A program made the translations under genes and the position numbers. Below are positions 55,325 through 64,000 of a DNA stretch of 64,000 nucleotides, one piece after another. The number at the start of each line of letters is the position of its first letter. Positions within the stretch are counted from its first letter, which is position 1. This DNA comes from Neisseria sp. Marseille-Q5346 (GTDB taxonomy: Bacteria; Pseudomonadota; Gammaproteobacteria; Burkholderiales; Neisseriaceae): positions 620,001 to 684,000 of the forward strand of contig NZ_OX336253.1 in assembly GCF_946902045.1 (NCBI RefSeq), given 5' to 3'. The notes under the pieces were generated by a model, which saw nothing but the letters and a program-made list of their open reading frames with translations, searched no databases and was not told where the DNA came from.

Positions 55325-55612
55325 ATGGGTCAATCTATCTTTCCCCAAAAAATTGAACCTAATTCACAAATCGTCCCTCATATACCGGACAACCCCCTTA
55401 AAGAATACAACGGCAGCAACTATTACTACGATCACTTCGGCAACCTGATCCACCGTGAACTGGCCGACGGCGAAGTACAGAACTACTTCTACGATCTGCA
55501 TGACCAACTGGTCAAAGCCGGAATCTTCAAAAAAGACGGCACAAAAGAGACTTGGGCCTACACCTACGATGCTTTGGGTAGAAGGATAGGCAAAGGACGT
55601 CTGAACAACTAA
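55325..55612 (+). pseudogene. Rhs core fragment, plus strand
   Basis: A 95-codon frame whose codons from about 55380 on match the intact Rhs genes near 47225-47460 (YYYDHFGNLIHRELADGEVQ, WAYTYDALGRRIGKGRL) at high identity, ending abruptly at LNN with an uptake-like GACGTCTGAA. No N- or C-terminal domains. A remnant that can still recombine. Confidence 0.8.
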
Positions 55613-55659
55613 GAAAGCTATTTAAAAAATTAAATAACTATAAACTTTTAAATGTGAAA

Positions 55660-55698
55660 TAAATAAGCCATCACTATTCTTTAGTGATGGCTTATTTT
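55660..55698. terminator. bidirectional hairpin terminator
   Basis: AAATAAGCCATCACTA pairs with TAGTGATGGCTTATTT around a short loop. A/T runs on both sides allow it to stop the tRNA transcript on the minus strand and Rhs transcripts on the plus strand. Confidence 0.8.
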
Positions 55699-55706
55699 AA
55701 AGTAAC

Positions 55707-55781
55707 TGGCACGCCCACGGGGAATCGAACCCCGGTTACCGCCGTGAAAGGGCGATGTCCTAACCGCTAGACGATGGGCGC
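55707..55781 (-). tRNA. tRNA-Glu (TTC)
   Basis: The 75-nt cloverleaf has GCGCCCA/TGGGCGT acceptor arms, anticodon TTC in loop CTTTCAC, a GGTTCGATTCC T-loop and encoded CCA. Immediately upstream on this strand is tRNA-Arg. Confidence 0.95.
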
Positions 55782-55793
55782 GGAGATTTTCTG

Positions 55794-55870
55794 TGGCGCA
55801 CCCGGAGCGATTCGAACGCCCGACCCTCTGGTTCGTAGCCAGATACTCTATCCAACTGAGCTACGGGTGC
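55794..55870 (-). tRNA. tRNA-Arg (ACG)
   Basis: The 77-nt cloverleaf has a GCACCCG acceptor, AGCTCAGTTGGATAGAGT D-arm, anticodon ACG in loop CTACGAA, T-arm with GTTCGAATC and encoded CCA. It is co-transcribed with tRNA-Glu; together they form the right border of the Rhs/T6SS region. Confidence 0.96.
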
Positions 55871-55985
55871 ATCAAGAAAGATTTGGATTATAAAGAGAGG
55901 GCTATTTGCTGTCAAGCGTTTTATTTGGAAAACTTGCAGACAGCGTGTAAAATGCGCATTTGCTATTGAATTTACAGAGAATAAA

Positions 55986-57377
55986 ATGTCAGATTTCGCA
56001 CGCTGGCCGCTCTTATCCGAAGCATTTTCCCGTTTGGGACGGCCTGTGGTCGTAGTGGATTTGGAGACGACCGGTGGAAATTTCTATCAAGACAGGATAA
56101 CGGAAGTCGCCCTTGTTCGTTTTGAGCAAGGATGCGCCACACATTACGAGCAGTTGGTCAATCCTTGCCGCAACATTCCCGAATTTGTTGCCAGACTGAC
56201 CGGGATTCATGATGAAACGGTGAAAAACGCGCCTGTCTTTGCCGATATTGCAGCCGATTTGTTGCCGCTGTTGCAAGGAGCAGTGGTTGTTGCGCACAAC
56301 AGCCGCTTTGACTACACCTTCCTGCGCCACGAGTTTGCCCGTATCCATACTGACTTTGCCGCACCCTCGCTCTGTACGGTTCAACTGTCACGCCGCCTGT
56401 ATCCTGAGTTTTACAAACACAGCCTCGACAGCATTATCGAACGCACCGGCATTCAGACGGCCAACCGCCACCGCGCCATGACCGATGTTGCTGCATTGTG
56501 TGATTATCTCGAATTAAGTCTGGCAGAAAAAAATCATCAACAATGGGACGAACACGTCCGTGTATTGATGAATCCGAAAATGTTGCCCACTTGGCTGCCT
56601 GATTCGCTTGCCCAGCAACTCTATGCCCTACCCGACAGTTACGGCGTATTGGTTTGGTTTGACCATTTCGGCAAAGCCCAAGCCATTGAAGCACACGAAC
56701 GCGCATACAGTGAAACCGCCACCCTGCTGCACATCAAAAAACTGCCGCCGCACATCAAAGCCGCAGCCTCCATCCGTTTTATTCCGGCAGTCGGACAGCT
56801 TCATACATTATGGCTCAAAGCCCAGGCCATGCAGGAATACCAACTGATGCCGTCTGAAAAGTCCACATCGTTTTCTACCGTCCGCTTTATCGCTGACGAA
56901 CACGGCAGCCTTCAAGCACGCATTGTCTTGTTAAACAGCGGCACCAAAAACTGGCGTCCTTACGGTTTGTTTGCCCACAAAAAAGCAGCCAAACGCGCTT
57001 TGACGCAATGGTCGCAAGAACACAGACTCTGCCCGGATTCGCTTAATATTTTGCCGACCAGCTACGCAAAGGGAGAACCCTGCCCAGTCGAGGCTGTCGG
57101 AAAATGCAACGGCGACTGCCGCCAGCCAAACGGCATCAAACATCAAAACCAACGCATTACCGAACTGGCCGCCCTACTCCCCGTAACCGATTGGGGCAAA
57201 GCGCACGAAATTGAAATTACCGAAACCGACCCCCTGACCGGAAACAGCATTACCCTGCTCTGCGCCGGCGGCGCGTTGGCATTGCCTGATGGAAGCTGGT
57301 ATTTCGACAGCAGTCTGCCTCTAGTGATTAAAAACAAATTCAGGCAAGACAAAGAAAATATCCGTTTGATTGCTTAA
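55986..57377 (+). CDS. DnaQ-type exonuclease with C-terminal GIY-YIG-like region
   Basis: The 463-aa protein has an N-terminal DEDDh 3'-5' exonuclease: ExoI VVDLETTGG (Asp25, Glu27), ExoII VVAHNSRFDYTFL and ExoIII HRAMTDVAA. From about residue 205 there is a segment (LPDSYGVLVWFDHFG, then KKLPPHIKAAASIRFIP) laid out like a UvrC/Cho GIY-YIG domain but without clear catalytic residues, and a Cys cluster (CPVEAVGKCNGDC, about 359-371). Such fusions are common in beta-proteobacteria and may act in DNA repair. It is not the replicative epsilon subunit. The ATG is preceded by ACAGAGA. Confidence 0.82.
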   Translation: MSDFARWPLLSEAFSRLGRPVVVVDLETTGGNFYQDRITEVALVRFEQGCATHYEQLVNPCRNIPEFVARLTGIHDETVKNAPVFADIAADLLPLLQGAVVVAHNSRFDYTFLRHEFARIHTDFAAPSLCTVQLSRRLYPEFYKHSLDSIIERTGIQTANRHRAMTDVAALCDYLELSLAEKNHQQWDEHVRVLMNPKMLPTWLPDSLAQQLYALPDSYGVLVWFDHFGKAQAIEAHERAYSETATLLHIKKLPPHIKAAASIRFIPAVGQLHTLWLKAQAMQEYQLMPSEKSTSFSTVRFIADEHGSLQARIVLLNSGTKNWRPYGLFAHKKAAKRALTQWSQEHRLCPDSLNILPTSYAKGEPCPVEAVGKCNGDCRQPNGIKHQNQRITELAALLPVTDWGKAHEIEITETDPLTGNSITLLCAGGALALPDGSWYFDSSLPLVIKNKFRQDKENIRLIA

Positions 57378-57380
57378 AAC

Positions 57381-57414
57381 AAGGCCGTCTGAAAACCAAA
57401 TTTTCAGACGGCCT
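57381..57414 (+). terminator. inverted DUS hairpin
   Basis: AAGGCCGTCTGAAAA and TTTTCAGACGGCC just after the exonuclease stop. Confidence 0.85.
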
Positions 57415-57574
57415 ATTGTGAATAACTTTCCGCTTATTCTCAAAATAAAACTCTGCCTAAATTTTAATCAGAACTTATTTTTATAATAGCAATCAAATAC
57501 TAAACCGATTTATACACAAGCTGTTCACACAATTTTCAATGAAAGCTGTGTATACCCAGCCCGATGAGTAAACC

Positions 57575-58366
57575 ATGAACAATCCTGAAATCATCTTCTT
57601 TGACATCGACGACACCCTCTACCGCAAATACACGGATACCCTGCGTCCTTCGGTTACCCAAGCCATGCGCGCATTGAAAGCCAAAGGCATTTTGACTGCC
57701 ATTGCCACCGGCCGTCCTGAAGCCGCTATTCCTGCCAAAGTCAAAGCCTTGATTCAAGAATGCGGTATCGACATGCTCGTTACCATCAACGGCCAATATA
57801 TTTCCTTTCGCGGCGAACTCCTGCAAAGCTACCCCTTGGATATTGCCGACATCGAAACCGCCATCAACCTGCTTGAACAACACAAAATAGACTACGCATT
57901 CGTCAACAACCAAGAAATTGCCGTTTCCTCCCATTCGCCACGCGTTGTCGAAGGCTTATCGCATATCCTGCCCAACTTCCTGACCGACAAAGAATATTTC
58001 CGCAAACAACCTGTTTATCAAATGTTGGTCTTTGTGGATAAGGAAGAAGAAAAAATCCTGCAACCGCTGACCCAGCAACACGGCTTCAAATCCGTCCGCT
58101 GGCATGAATATGCTGTGGACCTGCTGCGCAAAGAAGGTTCAAAAGCACGGGGCATCGCCCACGCAGTGGAAAAACTGGGCATTGATATGAGCAAAGTAAT
58201 GGCATTCGGCGACAGCTTCAACGACTTGGAAATGCTGTCAACCGTCGGTTTTGGCATTGCCATGGGCAATGGCGAAGAAGCAGCCAAAGCGGCCGCACAA
58301 TTCGTCTGCCCACGTGTTGATGAAGACGGCGTCTTGCGCGGCTTGCAAGAATTGGGCGTAATTTAA
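57575..58366 (+). CDS. HAD-superfamily (Cof-type) phosphatase
   Basis: The 263-aa protein is a class-IIB HAD hydrolase. FFDIDDTL (nucleophile Asp9 and Asp11) lies at the N-terminus, GILTAIATGRPEAAIP is motif II, KGSK-type 'KEGSKARGIAHAVEKLGI' motif III and AFGDSFNDLEMLSTVGFGIAMGNG motif IV. The large C2 cap in the middle fits Cof-like sugar/nucleotide phosphatases. Substrate unknown. It stands alone between uptake-sequence hairpins. Confidence 0.85.
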   Translation: MNNPEIIFFDIDDTLYRKYTDTLRPSVTQAMRALKAKGILTAIATGRPEAAIPAKVKALIQECGIDMLVTINGQYISFRGELLQSYPLDIADIETAINLLEQHKIDYAFVNNQEIAVSSHSPRVVEGLSHILPNFLTDKEYFRKQPVYQMLVFVDKEEEKILQPLTQQHGFKSVRWHEYAVDLLRKEGSKARGIAHAVEKLGIDMSKVMAFGDSFNDLEMLSTVGFGIAMGNGEEAAKAAAQFVCPRVDEDGVLRGLQELGVI

Positions 58367-58378
58367 AACATCAAATCA

Positions 58379-58411
58379 AAAGGCCGTCTGAACATTTTTT
58401 CAGACGGCCTT
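58379..58411 (+). terminator. inverted DUS hairpin
   Basis: AAGGCCGTCTGAA and TTCAGACGGCCTT around a short T-rich loop, between convergent HAD and DUF2788 genes, so it can serve both. Confidence 0.85.
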
Positions 58412-58433
58412 GTTCTATCAATAAACTTCCTGC

Positions 58434-58640
58434 CTACTTCGGCAATACCAAAAAGCTAATCAGCAATTCTTTAAATACGAACCCAAACACACCCAAGCCC
58501 AAAACCAAGAAGAGCATGGCAATGCCGAATTTGCCGGCTTTGGATTCTTTACCCAAGTTCCAAACGATAAAGCCCAAAAAGATAATCAGGCCACTCAGTA
58601 GGATTTTCATTGCCCATGAGGCGAATTCTGCTTCAGTCAT
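58434..58640 (-). CDS. DUF2788 small membrane protein
   Basis: The 68-aa protein has MTEAEFASWAMKILLSGLI at the N-terminus and two hydrophobic helices (about 10-29 and 38-66) around WNLGKESKAGKFG, the DUF2788 pattern found in beta-proteobacteria. Function unknown; inner-membrane. The ATG is preceded by AGGAAAAAAA. Confidence 0.8.
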   Translation of the reverse strand: MTEAEFASWAMKILLSGLIIFLGFIVWNLGKESKAGKFGIAMLFLVLGLGVFGFVFKELLISFLVLPK

Positions 58641-58680
58641 TATTTTTTTCCTTTTATTCTTAAGATGTGTGTTTAATTGC

Positions 58681-58718
58681 TTTCAGACGGCCTATTAAAA
58701 TTTAAGGCCGTCTGAAAT
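58681..58718. terminator. inverted DUS hairpin after metZ
   Basis: TTTCAGACGGCCT and AAGGCCGTCTGAAA around an AT-rich loop, downstream of metZ on the minus strand. Confidence 0.82.
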
Positions 58719-58729
58719 TTGTTTTTAGA

Positions 58730-59899
58730 TTATTTGTTCAATGCTTGTTGCAAATCATCAATCAAATCGTCGATGTATTCCAAACCGACAGAGAGGCGGA
58801 TCAAGCCCGGACGGATATTGGCGGCGAGTTTTTCTTCAGGCTGCATCCGGCCGTGCGTGGTTGTCCACGGATGGGTGATGGTCGAGCGCACATCGCCGAG
58901 GTTGGCAGTACGGGAGAAAAGCTCCACGCCGTCCACGACTTTCCATGCGGCTTCTTGGTCGGCGACTTCAAAGCCGATGACGATGCCGCCACCGTTTTGT
59001 TGCTTGCGGATAAGCTCTGCCTGCGGATGGTCGGGCAAACCGGTGTAGTACACGGCTTGGACTTGCGGCTGTTGTTGCAGCCATTGGGCGATTTTTAACG
59101 CATTGTCAAACTGTTTTTCCATACGGATACCGATGGTTTCGATGCCACTGAGCAGTTCCCAAGCATTGAATGGCGACATCGCTAGCCCGCAAGAGTTGCA
59201 ATATATGGCAACTTGCGTCATCAATTCTTCCGAACCGGCCAACACACCGCCCATCACGCGGCCGTGTCCGTCAATCGCTTTGGTTGCAGAAGACACGGAA
59301 ATATCCGCACCGTGTTTCAAAGGCTGCGAACCGGCTGGCGACAAGAGGCTATTGTCCACCACCAAAAGCGCGCCGATGCTGTGCGCCAGTTCAGCCAGCG
59401 CTTCCAAATCGGCAACTTCGCCCAATGGGTTGGACGGAGTTTCCAAGAAAAACAGTTTGGTATTGGGCTTGATTGCCACTTTCCATTCATCTACATCAAC
59501 CGGTGATACATGGCTGACTTCGATGCCGAACTTGGTAACGATGTTGTTGATGAAACCGACGGTCGTGCCGAACAGGCTGCGGCTGGAAACAACGTGGTCG
59601 CCTGCTTGCAAGAAGGTAAAAAACGCCGCCTGAATTGCAGACATACCGGTCGAAGTGGCTACCGCGCGCTCTGCGCCTTCCAATGCGGCAATGCGTTTTT
59701 CAAAAGCGGCAGTAGTCGGATTGGCTGTACGGGTATAGGTAAAGCCTTTAATTTTTTTGGAAAACAAATCTGCCGCATGTTGCGCGCTTTCCCACATGAA
59801 GCTGCTGGTCAAAAACAGCGCCTGATTGTGTTCGCGATATTCGGTCTGCTCTTTGCCGCCCCGGATGGCCAGCGTTTGCGGATGAAGTTTTTTGTTCAT
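58730..59899 (-). CDS. metZ: O-succinylhomoserine sulfhydrylase
   Basis: The 389-aa Cys/Met-metabolism PLP enzyme makes homocysteine from O-succinylhomoserine and sulfide. GFTYTRTANPTTAAFEKRIAALEGAE, ATSTGMSAIQAAF and the PLP-lysine motif SSATKAIDGHGRVMGG (about residue 205) are clear, and IRLSVGLEYIDDLIDDL ends the protein. It resembles MetZ rather than cystathionine gamma-synthase by RTANPT and DGHGRV. MetB/MetC-type side activities cannot be excluded. Start at 59899 fits with AGAATAA upstream. Confidence 0.88.
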   Translation of the reverse strand: MNKKLHPQTLAIRGGKEQTEYREHNQALFLTSSFMWESAQHAADLFSKKIKGFTYTRTANPTTAAFEKRIAALEGAERAVATSTGMSAIQAAFFTFLQAGDHVVSSRSLFGTTVGFINNIVTKFGIEVSHVSPVDVDEWKVAIKPNTKLFFLETPSNPLGEVADLEALAELAHSIGALLVVDNSLLSPAGSQPLKHGADISVSSATKAIDGHGRVMGGVLAGSEELMTQVAIYCNSCGLAMSPFNAWELLSGIETIGIRMEKQFDNALKIAQWLQQQPQVQAVYYTGLPDHPQAELIRKQQNGGGIVIGFEVADQEAAWKVVDGVELFSRTANLGDVRSTITHPWTTTHGRMQPEEKLAANIRPGLIRLSVGLEYIDDLIDDLQQALNK

Positions 59900-60042
59900 T
59901 TATTCTCCAATCTACTGTGTATTCCAATGGACGGAACAATATTTTCCGTCTGTTTAACTTGTTAACATTTTGCGCCGATTTCTACCATCTTTCAAGCCGA
60001 AGGCCGTGTTTCGGGCCGTCTGAAAAAACAGGAAAACCGTTT

Positions 60043-60564
60043 TTACTGATAAAGTCGGCCATCGTGTTTCAACCAGCCGTCAGTATGCCGGCCTGACGGG
60101 TCATGGTGCGTCCAATGGATAACGCCGCCCTGCTCTGACCATTCGTATTCGCCGTAAAATGCTACTTTATCGCCTTTTTTCAAACCCTTAATCTTATCGG
60201 CAAGGTCGATATTGTGTGCCACCAAAAGCGTCTGGCCGCTGGAGAGCTTCAAGATAAAGCGTTGGTGGCGCGTGCCTTTGTTGTCATCCGGCAGGGTTTT
60301 CCATACCGTGCCCTCGCCCTCAACCTGAATATCGCTTTGTTCGTTTTCAAACGCCTGTTTCAAAACCGCTTCAGCTGATTCTTTGTCCGAACCGATTTGC
60401 TGCTGAGCCGTATCGGCGTTTTTTCTACCCGAATTATTTTGTTTTTGAACGGCTTCTATTTTCTGCTGATTCTGCGATTGTACCGGCTGCTTGTTTTGCA
60501 TTTTGTTATAAGCAAATACGGCAACCAAAGCAATCAGCAATACAATGATTTTATTTTTATTCAT
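60043..60564 (-). CDS. DUF3465 protein with N-terminal membrane anchor
   Basis: The 173-aa protein (start at MNKNKIIVL, 60564; the upstream Met adds 13 doubtful residues) has one N-terminal hydrophobic helix (5-20), a Gln/Asn/Lys-rich linker and a C-terminal DUF3465 domain with GTRHQRFILKLSSGQTLLVAHNIDL, GDKVAFYGEYEWSEQGGVIHWTHHDP and HTDGWLKHDGRLYQ. The domain may be a beta-barrel of OB type. Periplasmic or secreted, function unknown. A DUS (GGGCCGTCTGAA) lies just downstream at about 60018. Confidence 0.8.
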   Translation of the reverse strand: MNKNKIIVLLIALVAVFAYNKMQNKQPVQSQNQQKIEAVQKQNNSGRKNADTAQQQIGSDKESAEAVLKQAFENEQSDIQVEGEGTVWKTLPDDNKGTRHQRFILKLSSGQTLLVAHNIDLADKIKGLKKGDKVAFYGEYEWSEQGGVIHWTHHDPSGRHTDGWLKHDGRLYQ

Positions 60565-60689
60565 AACAATCTCAAAAAAAATGCCCGATTCTGCATCGGG
60601 CATATCAACTATTTAGAAAGGATATTTATCACGAAAACGTGAGCCGCTATTATACACGCTTCGTAAAATTTTAAGGGAAATTTACGCCG

Positions 60690-60718
60690 AAGGCCGTCTG
60701 AAACTTTTCAGACGGCCA
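60690..60718 (-). terminator. inverted DUS hairpin
   Basis: AGGCCGTCTGAAA and TTTCAGACGGCC with a tiny loop, downstream of the 266-aa hypothetical gene. Confidence 0.82.
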
Positions 60719-60724
60719 GGATAC

Positions 60725-61525
60725 TCAACGGCGGTATTTCATTTCAGTCTTCATATCGTCCAAGATACGTTTGACGTTGTGTTCCAATACATCTTCCACC
60801 AAGCCCGGCGCCTGCTCGTTGAGCATTTGCTGCAACTGATAAGTGAACAAGGCCATTTGTTTTTGTACGGCAATCCGAATCATGCCGTTGACCGCATCGG
60901 CCACATGGGGGCGCAAACGCTTAATCAGGCGCTCGGTCAAATCTTTTTCAGAAACGCAGAATACTTCCCGACGGCCGATCGCTTGCGGGTTCAATACATT
61001 GATATGGACATTGATGGCCGGTTCTTCTTCAATGCCGTCTGAAACTGCCTCTTCAGCCGCTTCCGCATCATCATTTTCCGGTTTTTCAGTTTCTTCCACT
61101 TCAGGCATATCAAAATCTACCGCACCTGATTTCGGATTCAGTCTGACGGTACGCGTTGATTCGATATGACGCTCTGAAGCCGCGGCCTGCAATGCCGATT
61201 GCGCGCTCAACCAGTTGTCCTGCAAAACCACCATCGCATCGGTTTCCACTGCTTCGCCATCGTCGGCCAAGGCTGTATTGTGTTCCAACTGCCAACGGTA
61301 CAAATACTCTTCCAATACTTTTTCACGATTGCCTGCATCCAATTTATATTCTTTTTTAGACGTGGTTTTAGACACGGCATCGACAGCGTCGTCCGATTTT
61401 TTGACCAATGGCGCATGAGTCGGCGCGGTATTGAATTGTCGTGCCTGACGCAATCTTTCCAGGCGTTTTTCCCAATTCAGGTCTTCTTCCTCGAGGGTTG
61501 CGGGGTCAAGACGGTTGTTTTCCAT
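60725..61525 (-). CDS. conserved acidic hypothetical protein
   Basis: The 266-aa protein has no signal peptide or membrane helix. It consists of a charged N-terminal helix (WEKRLERLRQARQF), a disordered acidic middle (EETEKPENDDAEAAEEAV, about 143-165) and a helical C-terminus (LTERLIKRLRPHVADAVNGMIRIAVQKQM...). I do not recognise a domain. The layout suggests a scaffolding or regulatory protein. An AT-type DUS (ATGCCGTCTGAA) is inside the gene at about 61032. Confidence 0.6.
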   Translation of the reverse strand: MENNRLDPATLEEEDLNWEKRLERLRQARQFNTAPTHAPLVKKSDDAVDAVSKTTSKKEYKLDAGNREKVLEEYLYRWQLEHNTALADDGEAVETDAMVVLQDNWLSAQSALQAAASERHIESTRTVRLNPKSGAVDFDMPEVEETEKPENDDAEAAEEAVSDGIEEEPAINVHINVLNPQAIGRREVFCVSEKDLTERLIKRLRPHVADAVNGMIRIAVQKQMALFTYQLQQMLNEQAPGLVEDVLEHNVKRILDDMKTEMKYRR

Positions 61526-61650
61526 AATAATCTCTTTTTTTCATTTTTATTGTGAACCGCATTCAAACCTAAAATCACTTGACATACGGCCGATGGTTGG
61601 ACATATCCGGCAAGCCGGCGCAAGCGTCACATTTTAATATTAATTCACTA

Positions 61651-61656
61651 TATAAT
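61651..61656 (+). promoter_or_regulatory. putative -10 box upstream of the 83-aa gene
   Basis: TATAAT lies 36 bp before the start codon; the -35 region is weak (GTCACA, spacing 19). Confidence 0.3.
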
Positions 61657-61691
61657 CACTATTTTATTTAATATACCCTCAAGGATACATC

Positions 61692-61943
61692 ATGAGCAGC
61701 ATCGAACAACGCCTCGAATACTTGGAAGAAGCCAACGACGTTTTGCGTATGCAAAACCACGTCCTCGCCACCGCCCTCAAAGGCCTTATCCGCTCCCTGC
61801 CCTCCGACATGGCCAACGATGCCGTAGAATCCATCCAGCTTGCCTTTGAAGACGCGTTGGCGGAATTGAGCTATGAAGACAGCCCGCACACCGACCTCTT
61901 CCATGACGTAACCTACGCATTTTTCCGAGAAAAAGACCACTGA
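61692..61943 (+). CDS. small coiled-coil protein, unknown function
   Basis: The 83-aa protein is helical with an N-terminal heptad-like stretch (IEQRLEYLEEANDVLRMQNHVLATAL) and an acidic C-terminus. AAGGAT precedes ATG. Probably cytoplasmic, perhaps dimeric. No family recognised. Confidence 0.65.
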   Translation: MSSIEQRLEYLEEANDVLRMQNHVLATALKGLIRSLPSDMANDAVESIQLAFEDALAELSYEDSPHTDLFHDVTYAFFREKDH

Positions 61944-62019
61944 TTTCGGCTAGTTTGTTCACAAAATTATGCTAAACTAAGATTTTATCCGTTAACATTT
62001 TATTAAGAAAGCACATATC

Positions 62020-62823
62020 ATGAACATGAAAAAATGGCTGGCCACTGCCCTCGCTTGTTCCGCCCTTGCCCTGACTGCCTGCGGCGGTCAAAGCAACAAT
62101 GCCTCTGCTCCTGCCGATAAAGTGTACCGTGTCGGCTCCAATGCCGAGTTTGCCCCATTTGAATCTTTGGATTCTGCCGGCAAAGTGGAAGGTTTTGACG
62201 TAGATTTGATGAATGCCATGGCCAAAGCCGGCAACTTCAAAGTCGAATTCAAACACCAGCCATGGGAAAGCCTCTTCCCTTCGCTGAACAACGGCGACGT
62301 GGACATCGTTATGTCCGGCGTAACCATCACTGACGACCGCAAACAAAGCATGCTCTTCAGCGATCCATACTTTGAAATTACCCAAGTTGTCCTCGTTCCA
62401 AAAGGCAAAAAAGTGGCTTCTTCCGAAGACCTGAAAAACATGGCTAAAGTCGGCGTGGTAACCGGCTACACCGGCGACTTCTCCGTTTCCAAACTCTTGG
62501 GCAACGACAATCCGAAAATCGCACGCTTTGAAAGCGTTCCCCTGATTATCAAAGAATTGGAAAACGGCGGTTTGGATTCTGTAGTCAGCGACAGCGCGGT
62601 TATTGCCAACTATGTGAAAAACAACCCGACCAAAGGCCTGGATTTCATCTCACTGCCTGACTTCACCATCGAAAACTACGGTATCGCTGCACGCAAAGGC
62701 GACGAAGCAACCATCAAAATGTTGAACGATGCGCTGAAAAAAGTACGCGAAAGTGGCGAATACGATAAAATTTACGCCAAATACTTTGCTAAAGAAGGCG
62801 AAAAAACCGAAGCAGCCAAATAA
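62020..62823 (+). CDS. amino-acid ABC transporter substrate-binding lipoprotein
   Basis: The 267-aa protein has a lipoprotein signal (ALTAC, Cys about residue 21) and the bacterial solute-binding family 3 domain: VGSNAEFAPFESLDSAGKVEGFDVDLMNAMAK, PSLNNGDVDIVMSGVTITDDRKQ and GLDSVVSDSAVIANYV. DR in the 'T.dR' position binds the amino-acid carboxylate as in polar/basic amino-acid binders (ArtJ/HisJ type). No permease or ATPase gene is adjacent. The ligand cannot be read from the sequence. Confidence 0.87.
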   Translation: MNMKKWLATALACSALALTACGGQSNNASAPADKVYRVGSNAEFAPFESLDSAGKVEGFDVDLMNAMAKAGNFKVEFKHQPWESLFPSLNNGDVDIVMSGVTITDDRKQSMLFSDPYFEITQVVLVPKGKKVASSEDLKNMAKVGVVTGYTGDFSVSKLLGNDNPKIARFESVPLIIKELENGGLDSVVSDSAVIANYVKNNPTKGLDFISLPDFTIENYGIAARKGDEATIKMLNDALKKVRESGEYDKIYAKYFAKEGEKTEAAK

Positions 62824-62845
62824 TCCGGTATGACTTCTTAAACTT

Positions 62846-62878
62846 AAAGGCCGTCTGAAAACTTTTCAGACGGCCTTT
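62846..62878 (+). terminator. inverted DUS hairpin
   Basis: AAAGGCCGTCTGAAAA and TTTTCAGACGGCCTTT after the binding-protein gene. Confidence 0.87.
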
Positions 62879-62952
62879 ATCTGGTTAACCTCATTTAACG
62901 CAAGCGTCCCCTATAATCCGCTTGTTTTTATCCTTCAAATGAAAGACACGCC

Positions 62953-63192
62953 ATGATCAAACCCATTATCCTCAGTCTGGCTGCCGCAACCGCTTTGGCC
63001 GCCTGCTCCGCTTCTGAAAAACAAGAATCTCCTAACCTCGGCGCAGCCAATCCGGCTTCCGAATTCTGCGTCAAACAAGGCGGCAAATCCGAAATCAAAA
63101 AAGACAAAGATGGTGGCGAATACGGCGTGTGCCACTTGCCTGACGGTACCGTTGTCGAAGAATGGGAATATTTCCGTCAACACAACAAATAA
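62953..63192 (+). CDS. DUF333 small lipoprotein
   Basis: The 79-aa protein has a signal peptide with lipobox LAAC and a DUF333 domain: NPASEFCVKQGGKSEIKKD, GGEYGVCHLPDGTVVEEWEY, with two conserved Cys that may form a disulfide. Family members are outer-membrane lipoproteins of unknown function, sometimes annotated hemolysin-like without evidence. Confidence 0.85.
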   Translation: MIKPIILSLAAATALAACSASEKQESPNLGAANPASEFCVKQGGKSEIKKDKDGGEYGVCHLPDGTVVEEWEYFRQHNK

Positions 63193-63206
63193 TTGTTCAA
63201 TCATAG

Positions 63207-63245
63207 AAAAGGCCGTCTGAACCCAAGTTTCAGACGGCCTTTTTA
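63207..63245. terminator. inverted DUS hairpin between convergent genes
   Basis: AAAAGGCCGTCTGAAC and GTTTCAGACGGCCTTTTT; serves the DUF333 gene and serS. Confidence 0.87.
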
Positions 63246-63257
63246 TTTAAACAACGA

Positions 63258-64000
<743 letters not shown>

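Noticed and set aside
55794..55870. Phage-type attachment site at the 3' end of tRNA-Arg
   Set aside because: I found no second copy of the tRNA end in the window and no integrase gene.
62976..63192. Hemolysin annotation for the DUF333 lipoprotein
   Set aside because: The name seen for some family members has no support in the sequence; only the lipoprotein and DUF333 features are visible.

Overview
The window is chromosomal DNA from a commensal Neisseria. Its intergenic spaces are full of the neisserial DNA uptake sequence (core GCCGTCTGAA), mostly with an AGG or AT prefix and often as inverted pairs that also serve as terminators. Gene content (ubiA/ubiC, bioA/bioD, trpB, trpF, comEC/comA, metZ, serS, DUF2788, DUF3465, DUF333) is typical of the genus. 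The mainly AG-type uptake dialect and the chromosomal type VI secretion system fit the N. subflava/flavescens group better than the meningococcus or gonococcus. Species is an inference.

Left flank (1-12.7 kb, minus strand): ubiA (partial), ubiC, bioD and bioA in overlapping order, a DMT-family exporter, trpB, a small membrane protein, a uracil-DNA-glycosylase-fold protein, trpF, a 1045-aa RTX protein carrying a class-3 lipase domain, and the DNA-uptake channel comEC.

Left Rhs arm (12.75-21.6 kb, minus strand): one full-length Rhs toxin with a GIY-YIG nuclease tip and an Imm26-like immunity gene. Downstream is an orphan Rhs tip cassette with a variant AHH nuclease and its immunity gene, then a decayed Rhs fragment. 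A repeated module of about 120 bp carrying uptake sequences of a different dialect separates the cassettes.

T6SS core (21.97-44.1 kb, plus strand): tagF, tssA, tssB, tssC, hcp, tagJ, tssE, tssF, tssG, clpV, tssJ, tssK, tssL (with OmpA domain), tssM, vgrG and a DUF2169 adaptor. All thirteen core components are present. This block is visibly AT-richer than both the flanks and the Rhs cores.

Right Rhs arm (44.2-55.6 kb, plus strand): two full-length Rhs effectors share a 3681-bp direct repeat that appears identical. They differ only in their tips: a phospholipase-A2-like tip with a small membrane immunity protein, and a TNT-like (NADase?) tip with two candidate immunity genes. An orphan caspase/C80-like toxin cassette with a Sel1 lipoprotein follows, then a toxin remnant and Rhs debris on both strands. 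The arm ends at a terminator and tRNA-Glu/tRNA-Arg genes.

Right flank (56-64 kb): a DnaQ-type exonuclease fused to a GIY-YIG-like region, a HAD phosphatase, DUF2788, metZ, DUF3465, two hypothetical genes, an amino-acid-binding lipoprotein, a DUF333 lipoprotein and serS (partial).

Taken together, the centre reads as a contact-dependent weapon with an evolving store of warheads. The T6SS injects Rhs effectors, and long identical Rhs cores, uptake sequences and silent tip/immunity cassettes give a naturally competent host the means to change toxin specificity by recombination.
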